Shown: piece after piece, positions 4,893 through 5,514 of the stretch | Layout of the letters: each line of letters opens with the position of its first letter | Position numbering within the stretch: the first letter of the stretch is position 1 | Assembly: GCA_022866015.1 (NCBI GenBank) | Contig: JALHTX010000265.1 | Coordinates: 1 to 5,514, forward strand | DNA: 5,514 bases | Reading direction: 5' to 3' | Source: Thermoplasmatota archaeon | GTDB taxonomy: Archaea; Thermoplasmatota; E2; DHVEG-1 | Position numbers and translations under genes: made by a program | The notes under the pieces: model-generated | What the model was told of the DNA's origin: nothing | The model's input: the letters and a program-made list of their open reading frames with translations, nothing else | Databases searched by the model: none

Positions 4893-5066
4893 TTAAAGAT
4901 AAACGTGCTTCAATATCCCTGTGATATGGTGTATTGTAGTTTTTGCAAGAATAAAGTCAAGTCGTAATTTTGTTTTTATTGTTTTTATGGCTTGTGGTAA
5001 AAAAGATGCTGTTGTAAAAGTTGCTGCTATTAGCCCGATTATAGTTATTAAGTTTATGATAATAAA
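4893..5066 (-). pseudogene. SemiSWEET sugar transporter, N-terminal remnant
   Basis: The minus frame reads INLITIIGLIAATFT and then TASFLPQAIKTIKTK (5057-4968). This is the first membrane helix and PQ-loop of SemiSWEET proteins, which are normally 85-95 residues, have three helices and move sugars as dimers. At the expected start codon there is ATA (5057-5055), with TAA at 5067-5069 just before it, so no usual start remains. After KTIKTK the frame goes on as LRLDFILAKTTIHHITGIL to TAA 4893-4895, and the second and third helices do not appear in this frame or the next. The homology thus stops at about 4967. It is a dead fragment unless a rare start codon is used. The identification rests on motif recognition. 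Confidence 0.65.
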
Positions 5067-5119
5067 TTAAATACATTTCATTTATAATTGTATCTATATT
5101 ATGTCTCGAACATTATTTC

Positions 5120-5215
5120 GTTTAACGGAATCGTGCTATGCGAAGTCCCGACGAAGTCGGGATTTGGGCAAAGCGTAGTGAAGCCGTATAGCCCGTGTTA
5201 TATGACTCGTTAGAG
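5120..5215 (-). repeat. attC-like structured element
   Basis: On the minus strand the element starts near TCTAACG and ends in GTTAAAC (5120-5126), which fits the integron core site GTTRRRY; the partner box CTCTAAC (5209-5215) misses RYYYAAC by its first base. TAACG and CGTTA can pair. Inside, GCTATGCG (5135-5142) pairs with CGTATAGC (5185-5192) over 8 positions with one G-T, and 5143-5165 forms a 10-pair hairpin with a GAA loop. The length of 96 bases is within the range of attC sites. It lies between the starts of two cut genes in the same orientation, as in a cassette array. It could instead be another mobile palindromic repeat of the kind seen in Bacteroidota. Confidence 0.35.
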
Positions 5216-5233
5216 GAAGGGAGCGACGATAGG

Positions 5234-5266
5234 AGCGACCGCAGAGTTCCGAACCCTGCCTTCGCT
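5234..5266. repeat. Second hairpin of the structured element
   Basis: AGCGA (5234-5238) pairs with TCGCT (5262-5266), GCAG (5241-5244) with CTGC (5256-5259), and GTT with AAC around a CCG loop, with two small internal mismatches: 12 pairs in all. GGAGCGAC occurs twice just before it (5220-5227 and 5232-5239) at a 12-base step. With 5120-5215 it makes a GC-rich block of about 150 bases in AT-rich surroundings. Confidence 0.45.
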
Positions 5267-5291
5267 GTTTTATTGTAAATTCATCGTGGGT

Positions 5292-5364
5292 TTGAATCCT
5301 GAAATCTCCTTCTTTAGGCATCCATCGTAAACGGCAATCTGTTTGAAGTTATCAGTAATTTCAT
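5292..5364 (-). pseudogene. otsA: Trehalose-6-phosphate synthase-like gene, 5' remnant with frameshift
   Basis: From ATG 5364 the minus strand reads MKLLITSNRLPFTMDA and then stops at TAA 5314-5316. 'LLI-x-SNRLP-[VF]-T' is the N-terminal signature of family GT20 synthases, which join UDP- or GDP-glucose to glucose-6-phosphate. In another frame, starting within the same codons (5321), PKEGDFRIQ continues as expected for the next beta-hairpin of the family, so one base was probably lost or gained at about 5316-5322. After Gln (5292) the expected GGLV segment is absent, and the sequence passes into the GC-rich structured element. The full family is about 450-500 residues, so about 95% is missing. 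GAAGGTG (5376-5382) lies 11 bases before the ATG, typical of a once functional gene. Confidence 0.6.
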
Positions 5365-5514
5365 ATACTTAACTACACCTTCTAACTAATAATAGTATAT
5401 TAAATTTGACACTACATTCTATTATTAATCTAATTAACTCACATCATATAAATATATAAATTACGATACATTTATGTAGTGCCTAAATTATATGTACTTG
5501 ATCGTATGTTTGAA
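5365..5514. other. Very AT-rich upstream region with an imperfect inverted repeat
   Basis: No coding frame is supported. CACTACAT (5410-5417) and ATGTAGTG (5474-5481) are inverted, and the match extends outward over AATTT on both sides with a one-base gap. TTTAATATAC near 5397-5405 could be a TATA box for the broken synthase gene. Otherwise I see nothing. Confidence 0.3.

Noticed and set aside
5284..5303. Possible tRNA T-arm (GGTTTGAATCC)
   Set aside because: The stem pairs poorly beyond three bases and no anticodon arm, D-arm or acceptor stem lies at the right distance; the bases belong to the synthase remnant on the other strand.
5136..5321. 61-codon minus-strand frame through the structured element
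   Set aside because: Only its first 10 codons look like protein (the synthase remnant). The rest translates the hairpins and has the Arg/Ser-rich look of non-coding repeats.
1..5514. CRISPR array or toxin-antitoxin pair
   Set aside because: No regularly spaced repeats were seen, and the small two-gene unit at 561-1052 shows no toxin or antitoxin motif.

Overview
The window looks like accessory DNA from an AT-rich archaeon, most plausibly a methanogen or ANME-type member of the Methanosarcinales or a related mobile element; this placement is inference. The support is archaeal-style TATA boxes (TTTATAAA or TTTAAA) about 45-50 bases before several start codons, Shine-Dalgarno sites of the GGAGG/GGTG type, a right-handed beta-helix surface-protein fragment, a fragment of the archaeal HTH_45 winged-helix family, and small CxxC zinc-ribbon proteins. 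Every gene or gene remnant I can support lies on the minus strand, so the order below runs from high to low coordinates.

Right part (about 5514-4506): a gene graveyard. It holds the first codons of a trehalose-6-phosphate synthase-like gene (frameshifted and cut short), a structured GC-rich element of about 150 bases that resembles an integron attC site and carries two hairpins, and the first membrane segment of a SemiSWEET sugar transporter without an ATG. An AT-rich spacer with small palindromes follows.

Middle (4505-2949): an intact GC-richer lipoprotein gene with a transglutaminase-like Cys protease domain. Its TAG stop is followed, in the same frame and without a start codon, by the last 164 codons of an AT-rich beta-helix surface protein. 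This is a sharp compositional junction.

Left-middle (2878-1281): a two-helix membrane protein, then a translationally coupled pair (ATGA overlap) of exported or membrane-anchored proteins of unknown function, then the C-terminal part of an HTH_45 regulator that has lost its N-terminus.

Left (1052-1): a small operon of two CxxC proteins (113 aa and a 37-aa gene that is easy to miss), then the N-terminal 155 residues of a tyrosine recombinase that runs off the window.

The most interesting non-coding signals are two pairs of matching promoter blocks. One pair (489-525 and 2438-2474) matches at 31 of 37 positions. The other (1077-1108 and 2901-2932) matches at 30 of 32 and is followed upstream in both copies by the same 27-bp sequence, but in opposite orientation. 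The genes behind each pair are unrelated, so the blocks suggest a shared regulatory scheme or promoter shuffling by recombination, possibly linked to the neighbouring recombinase. The many half genes mean either a recombination hot spot or an assembly chimera, and raw reads across the junctions would tell these apart.
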